Assembly: GCA_027487195.1 (NCBI GenBank)
Contig: JAIYEB010000429.1
Coordinates: 1 to 9,148 of the forward strand
DNA: 9,148 bases
Source: Hyphomicrobiales bacterium
GTDB taxonomy: Bacteria > Pseudomonadota > Alphaproteobacteria > Rhizobiales > UBA4765
Direction: 5' to 3'
The position numbers were made by a program, and so were the translations under genes. The notes under the pieces are model-generated. The model did no database searches. It was not told where the DNA came from and saw only the letters and a list, made by a program, of their open reading frames with translations. This document shows, piece after piece, positions 6,575 to 9,148 of the stretch. Every line of letters starts with the position of its first letter. Position 1 is the stretch's first letter.

Positions 6575-8733
6575 GCCGGATCCCGAACTTTGCGACCCTG
6601 CCTTTCACGCCACCAGCGCCAAAGACCGGGCCTGCTGCGCCGTCTGTCTCCTTTGCAACGCCCGAGGGCATCGCCCTTCAGCCCTCCTACGGGCCGCAAG
6701 CGCTCGAAGGTCTCGATTTTGTCGATGGCTTGCCTGGAATAGCGCCCTATCTGCGCGGTCCCTATCCGACCATGTATGCCACCTCGCCCTGGACGATCCG
6801 GCAGTATGCCGGGTTCTCGACGGCGGAGGAATCGAACGCCTTTTACCGGCGAAACCTCGCTGCCGGACAAAAAGGCCTGTCGGTGGCCTTCGATCTCGCC
6901 ACCCATCGTGGCTACGACAGCGACCATCCGCGCGTCATCAGCGATGTCGGCATGGCGGGCGTGGCGATCGATTCCATCCTCGACATGCAGACGCTGTTTG
7001 ACGAGATTCCGCTCGATCAGATGTCCGTGTCCATGACCATGAACGGTGCGGTTCTGCCAATCCTGTCCCTGTTCATCGTTGCAGGCGAAGAGCAGGGCGT
7101 TCCGCAGGCCAAATTGTCCGGCACGATCCAGAACGACATCTTGAAGGAGTTCATGGTTCGAAACACCTACATCTACCCGCCTGCACCATCCATGCGCATC
7201 ATCGCCGACATCTTCGCCTACACGTCGCGCCATATGCCGAAGTTCAATTCGATCTCCATCTCCGGCTATCACATGCAGGAAGCCGGGGCGACGGCTGACC
7301 TTGAACTGGCCTACACGCTCGCGGACGGGGTCGAATACATCCGCTCCGGCAAGGCTGCGGGGCTCGACATTGATGCGTTTGCGCCGCGCCTGTCGTTCTT
7401 CTGGGCGATCGGGATGAACCCGTTCATGGAGATCGCCAAGTTGCGGGCGGGACGGTTGCTGTGGGCGGAGCTGACCCGCGCGGAGGGCGCCAAGGATCCG
7501 CGCTCAATGTCACTCAGAACCCATTGCCAGACATCCGGCTGGTCGCTGACTGCGCAGGACGTCATGAACAATGCCGTCAGAACCTGTGTCGAGGCGATTG
7601 CTGCGACCCAGGGCCATACGCAGTCGCTGCACACCAACGCCTTTGACGAGGCCCTTGCGCTTCCAACCGATGTCTCGGCGCGCATTGCCCGCAACACCCA
7701 ACTCGTCTTGCAGCAAGAGAGCGGAACAACCCGGTTCATCGATCCCTGGGGTGGCTCGTTCTATGTCGAGCGCCTGACCCATGAGTTGGCTGAAGCCGCG
7801 CGCTCCCACATCCGTGAGATCGAGGCGCTGGGCGGAATGGCGCGCGCTATCGAGGCCGGTATCCCCAAGCTGAGGATCGAGGAAGCAGCCGCCAAGACGC
7901 AAGCGCGCATCGATTCCGGTCGCCAGATCGTTGTCGGCGTCAATCGTTTCCAGCGCGCAAGCGAGCAGATGATTGATGTGCTGAAGGTCGACAATGCGTC
8001 CGTTCGCGAACGCCAGATCGAAAAACTGAAGCGCCTCAGGGCCATGCGAAATGAAGCTGAAACCGTCGATGCCCTTCAGGCGCTAACCGATGGGGCGAGC
8101 CAGGGCGCAAATCTTCTCGATCTCTCGATCAAGGCCGCGCGAGCGCGCGCGACTGTCGGCGAGATCAGCCTCGCGCTGGAAAAAACCTTTGGTCGCCACA
8201 AGGCCACGATCCGCACGGTCTCAGGCGTTTATGATCAGGAGGTCGGCGAACGGGACGACAGGGTTCAGCGCGCAAAAGCCATGGTCCGGGGCTTCATTGA
8301 AGCGGATGGACGAAAGCCCAAGATCCTTGTCGCAAAAATGGGGCAGGATGGGCATGACCGGGGCCAGAAGGTCGTGGCAAGCGCTTTTGCCGATATCGGC
8401 TTCGACGTCGCCATCGGTGAACTGTTCCAGACGCCTGAAGAGGCGGCCAAGGACGCTCTACGCGCGGGCGTTCACGTTGTCGGCGTCTCGTCCCTCGCGG
8501 CCGGCCACCTGACGCTCGTTCCGGCGCTGAAAGCAGCGCTTCAGGCCGAAGGTCTTGAGGATGTCATGGTCGTTGTGGGCGGTGTTATTCCGCCACAGGA
8601 TTTCGACGCCCTGCGCGATGCTGGCGCGGCTGAGATCTTCCCGCCTGGCACGGCCATCGCGGATGCTGCGATCCGGGTCCTCGACGAGTTGAATATCCGG
8701 CTCGGCTATGCCCAGCGCCGGGCAGCGGAGTGA
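6571..8733 (+). CDS. mutB: Methylmalonyl-CoA mutase large (alpha, catalytic) subunit
   Basis: This 720-residue catalytic subunit is full length for the family. The N-terminal extension and TIM barrel (about 1-560) carry the substrate region YPTMYATSPWTIRQYAGF (65-82). Y79, R197 and H234 correspond, at a constant offset of ten, to P. shermanii Y89, R207 and H244. The B12 domain (about 583-720) contains K589 and the base-off cobalamin motif D593-x-H595-x-x-G598. It also contains 'VVGVSSLAAGHLTLVP' and 'VVGGVIPPQDF', typical of the family. It acts with MutA in propionyl-CoA breakdown or, in reverse, in the ethylmalonyl-CoA pathway. The ATG overlaps the mutA stop and has a GCGAGGTAAGG site just upstream. 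S72 stands where P. shermanii, human and E. coli enzymes have Arg (FRPW/GRPW). Related acyl-CoA mutases such as isobutyryl-CoA mutase differ at the substrate-specificity residues. Y79 and the close similarity throughout support methylmalonyl-CoA. Confidence 0.97.
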   Translation: MSRIPNFATLPFTPPAPKTGPAAPSVSFATPEGIALQPSYGPQALEGLDFVDGLPGIAPYLRGPYPTMYATSPWTIRQYAGFSTAEESNAFYRRNLAAGQKGLSVAFDLATHRGYDSDHPRVISDVGMAGVAIDSILDMQTLFDEIPLDQMSVSMTMNGAVLPILSLFIVAGEEQGVPQAKLSGTIQNDILKEFMVRNTYIYPPAPSMRIIADIFAYTSRHMPKFNSISISGYHMQEAGATADLELAYTLADGVEYIRSGKAAGLDIDAFAPRLSFFWAIGMNPFMEIAKLRAGRLLWAELTRAEGAKDPRSMSLRTHCQTSGWSLTAQDVMNNAVRTCVEAIAATQGHTQSLHTNAFDEALALPTDVSARIARNTQLVLQQESGTTRFIDPWGGSFYVERLTHELAEAARSHIREIEALGGMARAIEAGIPKLRIEEAAAKTQARIDSGRQIVVGVNRFQRASEQMIDVLKVDNASVRERQIEKLKRLRAMRNEAETVDALQALTDGASQGANLLDLSIKAARARATVGEISLALEKTFGRHKATIRTVSGVYDQEVGERDDRVQRAKAMVRGFIEADGRKPKILVAKMGQDGHDRGQKVVASAFADIGFDVAIGELFQTPEEAAKDALRAGVHVVGVSSLAAGHLTLVPALKAALQAEGLEDVMVVVGGVIPPQDFDALRDAGAAEIFPPGTAIADAAIRVLDELNIRLGYAQRRAAE

Positions 8734-9148
8734 GGCTCCTTCGCGGCCTGATCACGCTTCTCGGCCTGCTGATGGTTTGGCAGGCCGTGGTGTGGATTGC
8801 GGCTCCTCCGCCCTTTATCCTGCCCGGCCCGGTCCAGGTCCTGCTGACGCTTGTCTGGAACGCTGGCTCGCTTGCTGAGAATGCAGCCATCACGGCCATC
8901 GAGATGCTGGTTGGCCTGGCCCTTGGCACCGTACTTGGAATTGCCATTGCGCTGCTCCTTGCTGGATCAACCACGGTTCAGCGCTGGGGCCTTCCCGTCC
9001 TGATCCTGTCACAGGCACTGCCAGTGTTTGCGCTGGCACCGGTTCTGGTTCTCTGGCTTGGCTTTGGTCTGGCCTCGAAGATCGCGATGACGACGCTGAT
9101 TACGCTGTTTCCGGTCGCGCTTGCCTATCTCGAGGGGATGCGGCGAAC
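8730..9148 (+). CDS. ABC transporter permease, SsuC/TauC/ThiX type (3' truncated by window)
   Basis: The first 139 codons of an inner-membrane permease are visible. The GTG at 8730 overlaps the mutB stop in GTGA, with the purine run GCAGCGGAG just before it. An in-frame ATG at codon 15 is a less likely start. Residues 3-25 form the first membrane helix. 'PPPFILPGPVQVLLTL' (26-41) is the characteristic periplasmic entry of the nitrate/sulfonate/taurine/pyrimidine-type BPD_transp_1 family. Further hydrophobic segments lie at about 53-79 and 88-112, and 'FALAPVLVLWLGFGLASKIAMTTLITLFPVA' (split at 100-119 and 120-130) matches the conserved core of these permeases. The cytoplasmic EAA loop would begin near the cut end ('YLEGMRR'). 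Members import sulfonates, taurine, nitrate or thiamine/pyrimidine precursors. The substrate cannot be decided here. The ATPase and binding protein are presumably encoded to the right. Translational coupling to mutB suggests a shared transcript. Confidence 0.88.
   Translation, partial: MRLLRGLITLLGLLMVWQAVVWIAAPPPFILPGPVQVLLTLVWNAGSLAENAAITAIEMLVGLALGTVLGIAIALLLAGSTTVQRWGLPVLILSQALPVFALAPVLVLWLGFGLASKIAMTTLITLFPVALAYLEGMRR

Noticed and set aside
6370..7272. 300-aa minus-strand open frame opposite mutA/mutB
   Set aside because: It lies entirely antisense to two well-supported mutase genes, spans their junction and has His/Arg/Gly-rich composition without a recognisable domain.

Overview
The window looks like a chromosomal segment of an alphaproteobacterium, most likely Hyphomicrobiales or a relative. 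The grounds are GC-rich sequence with strong GC3 bias, a two-subunit methylmalonyl-CoA mutase close to the Propionibacterium/human/E. coli type, a TraR-like LuxR regulator, a crescentin-like coiled-coil protein and GTG starts overlapping upstream stop codons. The genus cannot be fixed from the sequence alone. No rRNA, tRNA, CRISPR array, insertion sequence or phage gene is visible.

Left part, minus strand (about 1-3196): a long coiled-coil protein resembling bacterial intermediate-filament-like (crescentin-type) proteins, then a HerA/YjgR-family (DUF853) P-loop ATPase, then the first 22 complete codons of a further gene that begins with GTG one base after the ATPase stop and leaves the window. 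All three point the same way and may form one transcript, with an 82-base gap between the first two.

Middle (3197-4750): a 190-base divergent intergenic region rich in TTAA motifs separates the coiled-coil gene from a plus-strand gene for a small protein of an uncharacterised family (119 aa). A LuxR-type regulator (minus strand, 234 aa, with an acyl-homoserine-lactone-type ligand domain) converges on the small gene. The regulator is divergent from the mutase operon across 272 bases that contain two inverted repeats. No luxI synthase gene is visible.

Right part, plus strand (4751-9148): mutA and mutB, the small and large subunits of adenosylcobalamin-dependent methylmalonyl-CoA mutase, overlap by 4 bases (ATGA). 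The mutB stop overlaps by 4 bases (GTGA) the start of an ABC-transporter permease of the SsuC/TauC/ThiX type, which runs off the right edge. MutA lacks the cobalamin-binding histidine motif and MutB keeps it, as expected of the heterodimer that interconverts (R)-methylmalonyl-CoA and succinyl-CoA. The tight coupling of a permease to mutAB and the divergent orphan-looking LuxR regulator are the most unusual parts of the layout. I see no convincing evidence of a wholly new biological system.
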